Shown: piece after piece, positions 21,609 through 32,506 of the stretch | How the letters are laid out: each line of letters starts with the position of its first letter | How positions within the stretch are numbered: position 1 is the stretch's first letter | NCBI GenBank assembly: GCA_001414345.1 | Contig: LLCB01000044.1 | Coordinates: 62,001 to 126,000 of the forward strand | From: Hymenoscyphus infarciens | Lineage: Eukaryota > Ascomycota > Leotiomycetes > Helotiales > Helotiaceae | Reading direction: 5' to 3' | DNA length: 64,000 nucleotides | Notes under the pieces: generated by a model | The model's database searches: none | Told to the model about the DNA's origin: nothing | Seen by the model: only the letters and a program-made list of their open reading frames with translations | Position numbers and translations under genes: made by a program

Positions 21609-22331
21609 GGTGGATGTGGTTGTGGTTGTGGTTTTGGTTTTTGCGCGTGGGCGGTTGGTTCGTCTGCGGCCGCTCAATGGGTCTTCATGACGAGGTTCTC
21701 GATATCAGATGAAATTCCAGTGTTCGTGTTTGTGGAGGAGCGGTGGAGGGCGAAACGAGTGGTCGCGAGATTTGTTGTCAAACGGATAACGGATACAATT
21801 GTTGGACTACCCGGTATTGTATGGTATCCTCGTCGGGATGTGTGTTGGTTGGGGGGAGGAGCTTGGTGAGTGAGGGTGAGGGTGAGCCTTGTCGGTCCGG
21901 AGCAGAGACAACAAAACAATGGAACGCGTCGAGCTCGCTCAACCGTGTCTTTCGAGGGGATGCAGATGCAGATACAGCCGCAGATGCACAAACAAGGAGG
22001 TCATGCCATATACATCCACTTATTAAAAAACTTCAATGTCGTCAACTGCACCTTTTCGTCGATTTAGGGGGAATTTCTTTGGTCAGATCGAGTCTGGCTG
22101 AACACCTTGTCTTGGGTTATAAAAAGACACCTCAGCCTCTCGGAGCTTTTTGAGGATCTCCACATTGAACGCGTCTGGTTGGCTGCAAAGCCCGAACAAA
22201 GTCAACAATGGACCCCGCATCTCAAGAACGGGAAACATTCGACGTCCTCGGGAATTTCTGACATCACCACCGAAACAAAACATCTACACCTTCGCAAAGA
22301 TACCTGAAATATTTCCGCTATCTATCTCATC
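21609..22331. promoter_or_regulatory. Shared divergent promoter region of BUD3-like and DCC1-like genes
   Basis: A 723-bp interval lies between two start codons on opposite strands. It contains a GTGAGGGTGAG-type short repeat near 21868-21884 and no supported coding frame. The arrangement forces both promoters into this interval. No specific binding sites are claimed. Confidence 0.5.
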
Positions 22332-22819
22332 ATGGCCACCCAGTATCGAAACGATATTCCATTCTCCGCGAGCCATTCCCAACGACCCTTCAAGCTTCTC
22401 GAGCTTCCTTCAGAGCTTTTAGCCCTTCTCGAATCAGAAAACCCACCAGCGTTTGTCCAACCCACCAATGCGCCCCCTCTCCCTCTCACAACACGAAAAC
22501 TAAATTGTCTTCTAGCCTCACGATAACCTCTTCTCCTCCTACCGCGACGACACCCGGTTATGCAATCCTCTCTTCGGGCGACAAGAAATACCAAATGCGA
22601 CAAAAGAACACTTCGAACCCCATCATGGTCTTAGAACCCTCCTCCACAAGACCCACCGTTGCAGACGATGCTGAAACCTTCATATCACAACCTTCCGTCA
22701 CGGTAATCTCCAAAATCGAGGATACCGTAGAGTTGATTCTACAAGAAGGCGAGGCAAAAGCTCCACCCAAGGCTAACAAGTGGCACGAGAAGTTTGCGAA
22801 AAGCAGAGCTGGAAAATGA
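22332..22819 (+). CDS. DCC1: Short DCC1-like sister chromatid cohesion factor
   Basis: Two exons, 22332-22450 and 22516-22819, give 140 aa; the 65-bp intron has a GTTTGT donor. The N-terminus FKLLELPSELLALLESENPP followed by LTITSSPP and KKYQMRQKNTSN matches the opening of fungal Dcc1, the subunit that joins Ctf8 to the Ctf18 alternative clamp loader. Dcc1 proteins usually have 350-400 residues: an N-terminal barrel domain followed by winged helices. Here the frame ends soon after the barrel segment SVTVISKIEDTVELIL with a basic KWHEKFAKSRAGK tail. Nothing downstream restores the missing part before the F-box gene, which ends 75 bp away on the other strand. Either the middle was deleted or this lineage has a reduced Dcc1. 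The identification rests on remembered family motifs. Confidence 0.65.
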
Positions 22820-22893
22820 GAAATTGTCTCGATGGAACAATTTCAATGATATCTCGGCAAGGGACTCGATGAGAGCTAAAGACTGAGATACAT

Positions 22894-23647
22894 CTACTCG
22901 TACAATTCGAAAACTTGACGTCTATTCAACAGCCTTCGAAGCTTTGGGAACTTACTACGGCAAATCCCGCAAACGATAACCCGTCTGGAAACCACATTAG
23001 CACCATGCCACCTTCAAGAACGCAAATACTCACGGATCCATGGAAAGCCAATTCTCCTTCGGATTGTTCTTCCCCACGATAAACCTCGCACATTCGCAAC
23101 AGAGCACCGTCCCATTCTTGTCGCACCCAAACTTCTTTTCCATCCAATTACTTACAATACTCGTAATCTCCACAATCTCCCTCCCCATCTCTGATTTTGC
23201 CCATTCCCAAGGACTTACACCCGCATCCATCTCATCTTCAATCAGCGACAATCCATCCCATACCAGACTCTTGCCTCCCACGTAAGTGGCATTAATCACC
23301 GTCATACATACATACCGCAGTGCAACCCCATGCGCCGCCGAGTCCCAGTATGAGATATGAGGCGGTAATTCGAATCTTAATCGATACCCTGAGAGATCGC
23401 GAAGCTCGTCTATTTCGTGGTATTCGACTAGCTTGCGAAGAAAATAAGGTCCTGTGAGTGCGAGACGGACGGCGGAAGGTGCGTCGAGATAGGTGAAGAG
23501 GATGAGGAGGATCGAATGATTTAGTGTCGTGAAAGCTGGTTTGAACTTGGTGACTATGCTGAGGGGTGCTCCTGGGTATATTTTTGATATTTTCTTGGCC
23601 CATTTTGAGAGGGGGACTGTTTGGGTGGTTACCATTGTGCTCGGCAT
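22894..23647 (-). CDS. F-box-like protein with C-terminal Cys pairs
   Basis: Two exons, 23034-23647 and 22894-22984, give 234 aa; the 49-bp intron starts GTGAGT and ends TTTCCAG. Residues about 41-73 (TLNHSILLILFTYLDAPSAVRL and on) have the pattern of a short F-box, which would recruit substrates to an SCF ubiquitin ligase. Without splicing the protein would stop right after SMDP. Splicing adds 30 residues containing CGIC, which complements CCEC near 183-186 to form a plausible four-Cys zinc site (Cys183, 186, 210, 213). This Cys-pair ending is seen in some short fungal F-box-like proteins, but I cannot name the family. It is convergent with the DCC1-like gene, with 74 bp between stops. The start is the ATG at 23647. 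Confidence 0.65.
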
Positions 23648-25185
23648 TTTATTGTCCTTGTTGAATTTCGAGGTTGGTGATTTGAAAATGGAAAGAATTT
23701 GGAACACACACATGAGTTGGATCCTACGCCAGTGCCTAGTGCTATCAATTTCCTTCTCACGTCACGCGTATTCGTCCTGGTGTCTGTTTGACATGGCTAC
23801 GAATTTTAGTCAAGTCAAGCGGCCCACTAGATTAGCCAAATTACATGAACAATATTTGACTGTCACTTTTATTTTGAGTTTTCTAATTGAGAGTAAAAAT
23901 TCCTCTAAGGAAGTATGGAGAGTTAGACTAGACAAGAAACGTTACCACGACCAGACCCGCGCAGAATATATGCTTGATATTGAGATGGGCTGTGATAATC
24001 ATTGCCTGGAAATCTTTCCCACTCCTAGTGTTCCCTTTACCTCTGGAGTTCCCCGAGGTTGAGAGAATCTCAAGTAAAGGAAATGCCAGATGGATTCTTG
24101 CTGCCGAATATTTTGTTACATTCGAAATGTTTCATACTGTCGAATGTGCATTGTTACTATTCGTAAGAGTAGTTCTGGTTGTTTCGAGATTCCAGGACTC
24201 AGGTATTTTGAATCCCTTTATAGTAAGCTTAGCGACTAAGCTTTAGTTGACTCTTAGATCGGCTTTTGCTGGAAAGAGATTGTGTGAGTGAATAGAGAAT
24301 CGCTTCACGTGATGCGAAAGGTAAGTGTAGTACTCGAGACTTTTCCTTTTTCTACTCTGCAAGCACTTCCGTTCTCTCTCTTATCTTTGCTATAGCTGCG
24401 TATAGTAGTAATCTTACACTTACATCCCCATTTTCGGCAACCATTCATACGTGGTGTGCGAGAAGAGGAGCCGACCGTTGGGTTCTAACCATCTCGCCTT
24501 GTGACTGAATGTTGAAAATCATACTTTGCAACAAAAATGGTTGGAGAAAGGATTGATGATCTGGTATTTAACCTGCCTACCTCTCTTAAGACGCTGCCGC
24601 GACGTTAAGCTCTTCCTTCTACTATTCCCTATCTCGGCCCTAAAAAGTTCGGAGTACGGGGGGAAAGGAGGTTCACCTAGATATGCGCCTTCCTACCCTC
24701 GAGTATGAAGGCGTTGAAGTGCGGGAATCAAACCCGGTCTAGGGAATTTCAGAAGAACTATTCAGACACCTAGGACCTATATTTGCAGACTATAACTGCC
24801 AAGGGACTATGTTTTCCTCTAAACTCTCTCTCCCTAGCGTTGTTATTACTGTCGATTTTGATTATTACCGTATTGAAATTCTACCTCTTACTTCGAAATG
24901 ACGACAAAGAGCTTCGGATTTTACGAGACGTAGCTAGCACAGCGTTGAATTCCTCGTTTTTGGCAGAGGTTGTAGCTACCTACCGCCGATGAAGGCGAGA
25001 AGTTCCATGGATATTGATAACCAAGGTATACCAGATTCTTGGCAATCTTATTATATACTTCAATCATTCCCGGCTCCAATTACCTGTCGAAGACTCCATT
25101 AGCGGTTCTCTTGATAGTGGCAGTAATTCTCACGACCACTATAGCAGCTCGGTATAGTATTTTAGAAGAATGGAAAATGTCAACT
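23648..25185. other. Intergenic region with a tRNA-like promoter remnant
   Basis: No protein gene is supported; frames at 23529-24062 and 23974-24246 have no motifs and overlap the F-box gene promoter. On the minus strand at about 24721-24740 a GGGTTTGATTCCC stretch resembles a tRNA T-arm/B-box, but no complete cloverleaf could be drawn. Composition drifts AT-rich towards the TIR element at 25186. Confidence 0.4.
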
Positions 25186-25221
25186 TTACCTATTGGCTAA
25201 GCAAAGCTAATTCAATTCACC
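25186..25221 (+). repeat. Left terminal inverted repeat of the 763-bp element
   Basis: 36 bp matching the reverse complement of 25913-25948 at 35 positions; the one difference is G/A in TATTRGCTAAG, itself a RIP-type transition. Confidence 0.8.
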
Positions 25222-25912
25222 AACAGCGTAAGAAATGATTAGATTAGTTTAGATTAATAACCTATAATTAATCTACTCATAGATTGATAAGGTCCCAATT
25301 ATTAATCTGATTAACCAAAAGTTATTAATCAGATAATTAATTGATTAATTTGATTGATATAGCAAGTGACCGGTCCGGGGGTTTCGGGGGACGGGCCGAG
25401 ATTCGGAGTGGCTTCGGAATGGCGTTCCGGCACTTCCGAGAGCTTAAGCGAGACCTCCTAAGTAGTCTTTTTACGACGAAACTTCTTTATTTTAAGCCTT
25501 AATAATTTAGCTATTAATTATTTAGTAGTAAATACATGTAAAAATCATATCTAAGCACTAATTTTTAGCTTTATAAGCGGTGTATATACAGTATACTATA
25601 AATAAATTAATTAATAATTAAAATAGATTAATTAATCTAACCTAATTATCATACGTGCTAATCATTAATCAGATCAATCCAAAGTCATTAGTCCGATTAA
25701 TAATTAATTAACTAATTAATTTATACTTATACTAGTCTTCTGAGATTTATTCTTTCTATACGCGCTTTAAACAGTTATTATTTTAATAGGACTTAGGAGA
25801 TAACCTATGAGATACTTTACAACTTCTTTGTTATTTCTTAGGGCTGCCTCTTTCTATCTTAATAAGCCTATAAAAAGTGAAGCAGGTTAGTATAGGGTTT
25901 ATACGCGAGGTC

Positions 25913-25948
25913 GGTGAATTGAATTAGCTTTGCTTAGCTAATAGGTAA
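25913..25948 (-). repeat. Right terminal inverted repeat of the 763-bp element
   Basis: Reverse complement of the left terminal repeat with a single mismatch; it starts GGTGAATTGAATTAGC and ends ATAGGTAA. Confidence 0.8.
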
Positions 25949-27131
25949 GAAGACTTTTTTTTAAAGATGTAAAGCAATTTTGACAGATAATAATTATTAG
26001 AAGTATTCTTACTATCTAAAATCCTTCTAACGTAGACTTAGACGCCGATATTACTAGTAGCCTATCAAGAGAGTTTATAATAATACTCGTATCAGATTTC
26101 ATCATTTCCAATAATAACAAGAAATACTCGATAACCGGCAGGAAAGATTTAAGCCAGCTAAGAGCTAATAAGAAAACTGCATCAAAAGACAACTATCAAA
26201 TTATATATTTTCTAAATATATAAATCTATCAAGAACTTTAAAGTTGGAAAAGTAGTACAACTTATATCCTTAAGACGCTCCTTTATATTAATAGAAACAG
26301 TGAAATCCAAAGAGGTAGAAAATACAATTTTCAAATAAAGATCCGTATCGGCGCCTACATCTCTTCCAATGCCGAAAAACTGTCTTTACCACCAAACAAA
26401 GGTAGATCCAATTTCCCGTAAACCAGAGCTTCTTAGATCCGGAATTCCAAGTCAATCATTCAATAGCACAAGTCATTCGTGCAGAGTCGTGAGTATTACA
26501 CTACTACAGTATTGACACCTCTTTTGTGAAGGGCGAAAATCCTATCCATCCAGACCCAAGTTCAATGAGCAGCGCTTAGGGCAACTAACCCATTTTGACC
26601 CCTCAGCCGCCTAAAAATGCAACTCGCGATATATGTACCTACAACAAAGGAAAAGTGGCTGTGCAACTCACCTGACATCTCCGTGGCTTTGTCAATGTGG
26701 CTGTCGTTTAAGCGATAGGGGATGGAATGTACACTCCAAAATAATCTACCATCAACTCGTATTTATCCGCTGATTCTTTGTTTTACTATACACTAGCTAC
26801 AAAGTACACCCCAAGTCCATGTTCACGCTCATTCTCATCCCGTGTCCATGTCCTCGAGTCTATTCCGTATCATGCTGGTTCCCATGCTCTGCTCATACTC
26901 ATGTTCTCGCTCAGACAAAAAAACAAGAGCAAGAAAATAAATGGGTATCTCGTCGCTTCGTCAATCCCCCCCTTGAGAGGACGCTGTAAGAAAATTCGTG
27001 AACCCATAATCCCAATATCACAACCATCGTCTCACTCGTCAATCAACCCCTTCTCATCACCCCGCTTTTTTTCATCAACTCCCCCTCCCAAACAACCCTC
27101 TCATCAACTTCCCGATCGCTCGCCCCAACCC
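25949..27131. other. AT-rich flank grading into the 3' end of the RBR ligase gene
   Basis: AT-rich, repeat-like sequence continues to about 26350 with no recognisable domain, then composition normalises. A C/A-rich stretch on the plus strand (about 26970-27130) is probably the 3' UTR of the minus-strand RBR gene. The long plus frame at 26778-27617 is an antisense shadow of that gene. Confidence 0.45.
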
Positions 27132-30100
27132 CTAAATCCAATCCCACTCTCTCTCAGGCTTAGGAACCCCATCCGCGCCCTCACCACGCGACGCACGCGA
27201 ACTAAACACACGCTCACCACCACCAGCAGCATTTCCCATTCCACTATTCCCATCATTTCCATTTCCAATTCCCCCAACCGGAACAGCCCCCATCCCCACA
27301 TTCCCATCAAACCGCTGAAACCGCTCCCGCCTCTCAGCAGCCGCCTTCTTGATATCCCCAATCTTCTTCTCAATCTCTGCCTGCCTCTCCCGCTGCGCCC
27401 GTTCCATCTCCGCTCTGCTCTTGGAAATTCTCGATGCAACCGCCCGCGGGTCCTCATACCCGTTTCCACCATTCTCGAGACCCATGAAAGCATGAGAGCG
27501 TCCTGGCAAATCACCGGCAGGATCCTGTGCATTAGCAGCAGCAGCTCTCCTAGCTTCAGCCTTTGGATTCTGAGGTTGAAATCGTGCCGCAAGTCTGCCA
27601 TCTCCCTCAGAATTTAGATTCTGAGGTTGAATTCGTTGAAACTTGCCGTTTTCATCGCGTTTGAAAATCTCAAGTGGACTGGGAGCTTTGTCATCTTCCT
27701 CACCATCCACATCAAAAGGTCGTCTCATTCGCGCCGCAAGACTTTTCGCATCAGCATCCAAAGCAGCATGCACCCTCGATCGCGGACTAAGAGGAGTCTG
27801 CGGTTGTCTCGGTGCTCCTGCACCATCCACGTTAAAAGGTCGTCCCATTCGCGCCGCAAGACTTTCCGCATCAGCATCCAAAGCAGCATGCACCCTCGAT
27901 CGCGGACTAGGAGGATTCTGCGGTTGTCTCGGTGCTCCTGCAGCATCACGTCCCAACCATCCTTCTCGATTCGGTTGTCTCGCCTCGCGGTCGTTCAAAA
28001 GTCCCTCAAAGAGTCCTCCCCGTCTCGTAGGCGACAGGATATTTCCCTCGGGATTCGCCTCGGCTTTCGCAGGACGTCCTTGTTGCCAGGTCTCACGTCG
28101 TAGTAGCTCGGGAGCCCGCGGAGCAGCTGGAGCTTGTGGAGCGTGGAGAAAATATGGGGGAGGTGCTTCAGCGAAATGCCATCCAGCAGGCCTATCCAAA
28201 TTTCGAGCTGCATCACGTCGTTCATTGAAATGACGCAGATCTCCCTCAAATCTTGGGCTCACTAGAATTTCAAAGTCATAAAATTAGCCCCACATCGTGA
28301 AGGTGCCTTTGAAGTCACTATGTGATGGCAAAACCAAGAAGTGGAAGGGATGTATGGAAAGCTCATGATGCAATCCTAAGGAAAGAAAGGTTAGGATATT
28401 TGGGACTTACCTCCAGGTTTGCCCTCACGAAGGAGTTCCTCACGCTCACGAGGATGTTTTAGGTGAAGTCTGTCGCGCCTATTTTGCTCAAGTTGATCTT
28501 GCCAGAGGGGAAAAAAAGAATCAGCAAACAGTTCAACACAGGGACGGAAGGGGAACGTATGGGACAAGTTTCATGTATTATATAGCTGTACGGTAGTTGA
28601 CACACAGGTAGAATAGAGAGTCATGAAACGTGTCGGTTGATAGATAGCCAGCCACCAATTCCCCCAAGAACGACCAAAGAAAAAATCTACCAACTAACCA
28701 TGGATTTGCTGCATGACTGCAGCTTGGCCGAGTTGCTGGGCTCTATAGTGTGGATTCCCGGCTTTTCTAGCCTCTTCGTCCTTGATGACGTCCTGCGAGA
28801 TTTTGATTTTCAAATCCTCCTCAGTATATTCCGGATGCTCGGCTCGAACTTTCTCCAGTGCTTCCTTCTCCGCTTTGCTGACTTCATTGTCGTGTCGCTC
28901 CTCGCTATTCTCGAATAGTGGGCAGTTGCCTACTTTTCCTCCACGACTCGGATCGTTGAAGTGATCATAGGCGCATGATTTGGAGCAAACGTAGCACTGT
29001 ACATTACCACATTTTGAGCACGACATCTTGTTGCAGCCCTCGTCCTTGATAAATGGAGCGCCACATGTGTTGCATTTTCTGATGAGCGCAGCGGACATTG
29101 CTTCTTCGATTTGTCGACGGATGGAAAGTCCATTCTCTTTTGCAAATTCCTCACAGCTCATTGGAATGTGTGATTCGAGTTTGCATAGTCGACAGCTGAC
29201 TTTCTCGCAATCCGGGGCTTGACAGTGAAATTCCTTGTTGACCTCTACGGGGGGATATTCGGCAGCGAATGGACAGAATGGGCAGCTAGCAAGATTTTCA
29301 ATACCAGCCATCCGCAACATAGCTTCTTGCTCGGTTCGTTCCAGTGCAATCATTGTCGGTTCATCAAGGAACAGCAATCTTTGGTCTTTCGCGAACCCCC
29401 CCTCACAGCCTTCCATGGACATGCAATGAAGCTCATACTTGGAAGCGCCAATTTCTGTGTCTGCCATCTGTTTTGCACATCCCCTACAAAACCAATGAAA
29501 GGTATCGCTATCGCAATGGATCATTCTGTTCATTGGATAGTCTCCAAAGCAGCATCCACATTCTGACATGGTACCATCGAGTTGTGCTTGTCGTTCATTT
29601 GCCTCTTCCGCGAGTTGATGCAAGTGTTGGGCTGCCCGGGCCTCGTCGGCTTTTGCTCTAACTTTTCTCGCGGCCTGTATTTCGAGGATGACCTCTATAA
29701 TGTCTCTCGGCTCCGCGTCTGTTGTGATAGCTGCTTGGAGCTTTTGTTCGTTGTATCGAGCTGGCATCTTTCTGTTGCCTTTGAGTTTTTGGTAGGTTGG
29801 ATTGGCGGGGTTCCATTCTCTCTCAGCTTGCTCCAGAACTCGGTAGGCGTGAAATAATCGATTTCCACTCAAGTAGAGGGTGCTATTAATGAAAGACATG
29901 GTGGTTGATTTAAATTCAAAGCTGAGAAACTCGCGTCTAGAAATTGTTAGCGCTCGTTGATATTTGATTATGCAAGCAATTCATGCTGAAGACAAAGAAG
30001 ATTCTCAGTTGCATAGTAGCCGCCATCATATCAAACAGCCATTATGGGTGTCCAACTTACATGTATTTCATGACATGCGGCGACACTAGAAGTATGGGGC

Positions 30101-31112
30101 GATCAGCCGCTCCATACTTCTGAACTGCAGCCTCCTCCTCAGTGACTTCTCTCTTTCTCTTGAGTGTCTTTTCTGTGTCTTTTATCTTGGGATATGGTGT
30201 GCCATTTTCGGTCTTGTCCAGGATATGAGCAATGAGCAGATCAGAAGATTTGCCCACCGTATCATACAGTTCCAAAACATAGTGATGACATATATCTGGG
30301 AAGAGTATGATAACCGCGTCAATACAATCAAAGCGACCCTCAATTTGAGCTTCTGCTTCCACTTGCTGAAATGGCTGGGCAGGGAGATGGGGCTGCCTAG
30401 GTGCAGAAGGTTGCTCCAATTGAAATGGTTGCGGTGCAGGAGGTTGCTCAAATTGAAAAGGCTGCGGTACAGGAGGTTGCTCAAATTGAAATGGTTGCGG
30501 TACAGGAGGTTGCTCAAATTGAAAAGGCTGTGCTGCCTCCAGTTCAAATCCATCCTGTCCATTTGGGTGGTCGTCCAGGAACTGAGCAATCATCTCATCA
30601 TTGAAATCCTCCTCCAGAACATAATCACCAAACTGCTGCCAACCTTGTTCAGCATGTCCATTGAGGAGCGGAATTGGATCCATGTGGTTGAAAGCAGCGA
30701 CATGATTAGGACCAGGTGGTGCACCATTCGGTTGTCCGTTCGCTGGTTGTTGTTGCTGCTGCCGAAGTGGTTGCTGCGGCGCTGGAACTGCATCTGGAGC
30801 GCGTGGCGGTGATGATGGGACACCTGCGAGATCGATAAAATTGTTGGGATGCCGAACTTCGTCATCATCGCTATCGCTAACCAAGTCGATGACATTTACC
30901 ATGGCTCCGGCTGGCGCATTTACCAAAGCGTTGTCTTTTCTCGGTGCGACTGGAGGATAGACGTTCATTGCGGGAGGACGTGGGGGCGTTTTAGATTGAG
31001 ATACTGCTGGTGCTTTCTTGGGCTTGATATATTTCCGTAAAGTCTCGCGTTTTGTGACAAAAGAAGACGAGTGGGTCCTGATGGCGACGGGAGCAGGAAC
31101 TAAATTCTCCAT
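27132..31112 (-). CDS. RNF216/TRIAD3-like RBR E3 ubiquitin ligase
   Basis: Predicted 1,168 aa from four exons: 30061-31112, 28699-29936, 28411-28497 and 27132-28261, all in phase. RBR ligases take ubiquitin from the E2 onto a Cys in RING2 before passing it to substrate. RING1 (about 477-528) starts CGCCFGDYPMNRMIHC; the IBR (about 569-612) holds CPFCPF and CRLC; RING2 (about 639-678) has CNTCGAPFIKDEGCNKMSC, with Cys652 at the catalytic position, and ends CAYDHF as in RNF216. N-terminally, NVIDLVSDSDDDE (about 73-85) is a textbook SUMO-interacting motif, suggesting sumoylated partners. The protein is repeat-rich: four PQPFQFEQPPV-type 11-mers in exon 1 (about 30400-30530) and a tandem 40-residue duplication in exon 4. 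The C-terminal third is disordered with a basic helical stretch. Confidence 0.85.
27701..27944 (-). repeat. Tandem 120-bp coding duplication in the RBR ligase gene
   Basis: Bases 27701-27820 and 27821-27944 are a head-to-tail duplication with a period of exactly 120 bp, encoding two copies of a 40-residue unit (GAPRQPQ...SRVHAALDADA...). Divergence is about ten percent by eye, so it is not an assembly artefact. Confidence 0.85.
30400..30530 (-). repeat. 33-bp coding minisatellite in the RBR ligase gene
   Basis: About four copies of a 33-bp unit encode PQPFQFEQPPV-like 11-mers. Copies alternate between two variants (AAGGCTGC and ATGGTTGC), which gives a 66-bp higher-order period. Confidence 0.8.
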
Positions 31113-31714
31113 GGTCAGTTCTAGTTGAAATTTTGAAATATCCTCGATATTTCAAGTTCAAGATCGAGTGAGCAGGGATTTGACTTGGATGTGAGTCTCC
31201 ATGTTTTGGGTGAAAGACAGTTGGATCCAAGAGCGAGAGCGAGCTTGCTTGGCCCTAGCCAACGGGGATATACTTTCTGATCGGGGTGACGCAGAGGGGT
31301 CGGGAGGAAGATATAAGATGCCGACTTACCTTTACCTCTTACAGAGGAAGCTTGATGTCATATCTGGACCACGACGCTCTACTCTTGGAGATGTCTTCAT
31401 CCAAAGGCGACGTGAATTTGGGAGAGGTTGTCAAGTAGGCTGGCCAGGTTGGAAAGATTCCAGATTAGGCAAGAAGCACGTGGTTCGGTTCCCCATGGTA
31501 TGAAATCCAGCTCATTGGTCCAATGCCAGGCCAGGGCGGAGAGTGGGGCTACAGATTCGGTACTTCCATTGCTGCAGCCTAGAAATAGCATCATGGTTCG
31601 CACTTGCACGAGACCAGTACTTATACTTACAATCATAGTATAGTATGTAGTTGAATTGTTCCCACAAAAGAAGACGGGAGAGAACATTCCTTTGCTCTTC
31701 TTCGCACCCCCTCC

Positions 31715-31755
31715 CCTGCAGTGCCCCTGCAACTCCCTGCAACTCCCTGCAACTG
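31715..31755 (+). repeat. 10-bp tandem repeat (CCCTGCAACT)
   Basis: Three to four head-to-tail copies of CCCTGCAACT with small variants. Confidence 0.8.
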
Positions 31756-31792
31756 CCCTGCATGAATCCCACTTATGCCAAGCATCCCCTCC

Positions 31793-31838
31793 CCGCTAGT
31801 CCCGCTAGTCCCGCTAGTCCCGCTAGTCCCGCTAGTGC
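31793..31838 (+). repeat. 9-bp tandem repeat (CCCGCTAGT)
   Basis: Five nearly perfect copies of CCCGCTAGT. Confidence 0.9.
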
Positions 31839-32098
31839 AAACTGATTATCCCGGCACTAGCCGGCTGAGGCCGGCCTCTACGCAGCTGCCAGATTGGTCC
31901 TTCCCGTCCGGTCAACAGCAAACCTTTCACCCACATGGCCAAATCCATCCATGGCTGCCCACGGCGATTGCTCTTTCAACAGGACTGACTCGTTTGCCTT
32001 TACGCAATGGAAATGTCTGTAACCTGAGGGATTGTCAATATACAAGTCACTCGCAGTCAGCTTTCCCTTAGACACGGACTGCCTGCTGACTTGTCTCG

Positions 32099-32155
32099 TC
32101 GGAATCATTGGAATCATTGGAATCATTGGAGTCATTGGAGTCATTGGAATCATTC
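32099..32155 (+). repeat. 9-bp tandem repeat (GGAATCATT)
   Basis: Six copies of GGAATCATT; copies four and five carry an A-to-G variant (GGAGTCATT). Confidence 0.9.
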
Positions 32156-32236
32156 CTGGATTCCTATTTCTTCTCTCTCTGTTCCCTCCTATTCCTCCCC
32201 TCCGCTTCCTCTTTCACTCCACCTGCATCCACCTAC

Positions 32237-32330
32237 CTACAACGTCCTACACCTACACCTACACCTACACCTACACCTACACCTACACCTACACCTACAC
32301 CTACACCTACACCTACACCTACCCCTACAA
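32237..32330 (+). repeat. Hexamer array (CTACAC)n
   Basis: About 14 copies of a CTACAC/CCTACA hexamer. This is not the usual fungal telomere repeat (CCCTAA). Confidence 0.9.
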
Positions 32331-32397
32331 AGATAAAGAAATCCACATAAGAGGGGCAGACTACGCCCCTTCCCCAGATACATTAACCCACTCCGTT

Positions 32398-32455
32398 ACC
32401 CTTACTCGTTGCCCTTACTCGTTGCCCTTGCCCTTACTCGTTGCCCTTACTCATT
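32398..32455 (+). repeat. CCCTTACTCGTTG tandem repeat
   Basis: About four irregular copies of a 13-bp CCCTTACTCGTTG unit immediately upstream of LYC1. Confidence 0.8.
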
Positions 32456-32506
32456 GCTCATCCCTTCCACAACTCACAAACCCAAAACAATCTCTACAAC
32501 TCCAAC

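Larger units (their letters stand above)
25186..25948. mobile_element. 763-bp TIR element (MITE-like) with 36-bp inverted ends
   Basis: Bases 25186-25221 and 25913-25948 are inverted repeats of 36 bp with one mismatch, containing GCTAAGCAAAGCTAATTC. Reading the flanking TA as target duplication, the ends begin CCTATTRGCTAAG, which suits Tc1/mariner-type insertion. The interior is AT-rich with repeated ATTAAT-type subterminal motifs and no coding capacity, so the element is non-autonomous. It has one oddly GC-rich patch near 25370-25440 that folds into a hairpin. Confidence 0.75.
31113..32506. promoter_or_regulatory. Divergent promoter region of RBR ligase and LYC1, packed with minisatellites
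   Basis: A 1.4-kb interval lies between two divergent start codons. Its right half holds five different tandem arrays (listed separately). No supported gene lies here; the overlapping short frames follow the repeats. The last array ends about 50 bp upstream of the LYC1 start, so it lies in the promoter or 5' leader. Confidence 0.5.

Noticed and set aside
21609..21677. N-terminal extension of the BUD3-like protein (SGRRRTNRPRAKTKTTTT)
   Set aside because: The longer frame opens at a non-ATG codon; the first ATG at 21608 fits better and the extension is low-complexity.
26778..27617. 279-codon plus frame rich in Ser/Pro/His
   Set aside because: Antisense to the last exon of the RBR ligase; its composition mirrors the Gly/Arg/Asp-rich coding strand.
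27643..28233. 196-codon plus frame with internal duplication
   Set aside because: Shadow of the 120-bp tandem duplication in the RBR ligase gene on the other strand.
32237..32330. Possible interstitial telomere repeat
   Set aside because: The unit is CTACAC, not CCCTAA/TTAGGG, so it is an ordinary microsatellite.
32108..32350. Frames encoding (PT)n or (TYTY)n
   Set aside because: Produced by the CTACAC hexamer array; low-complexity translation only.
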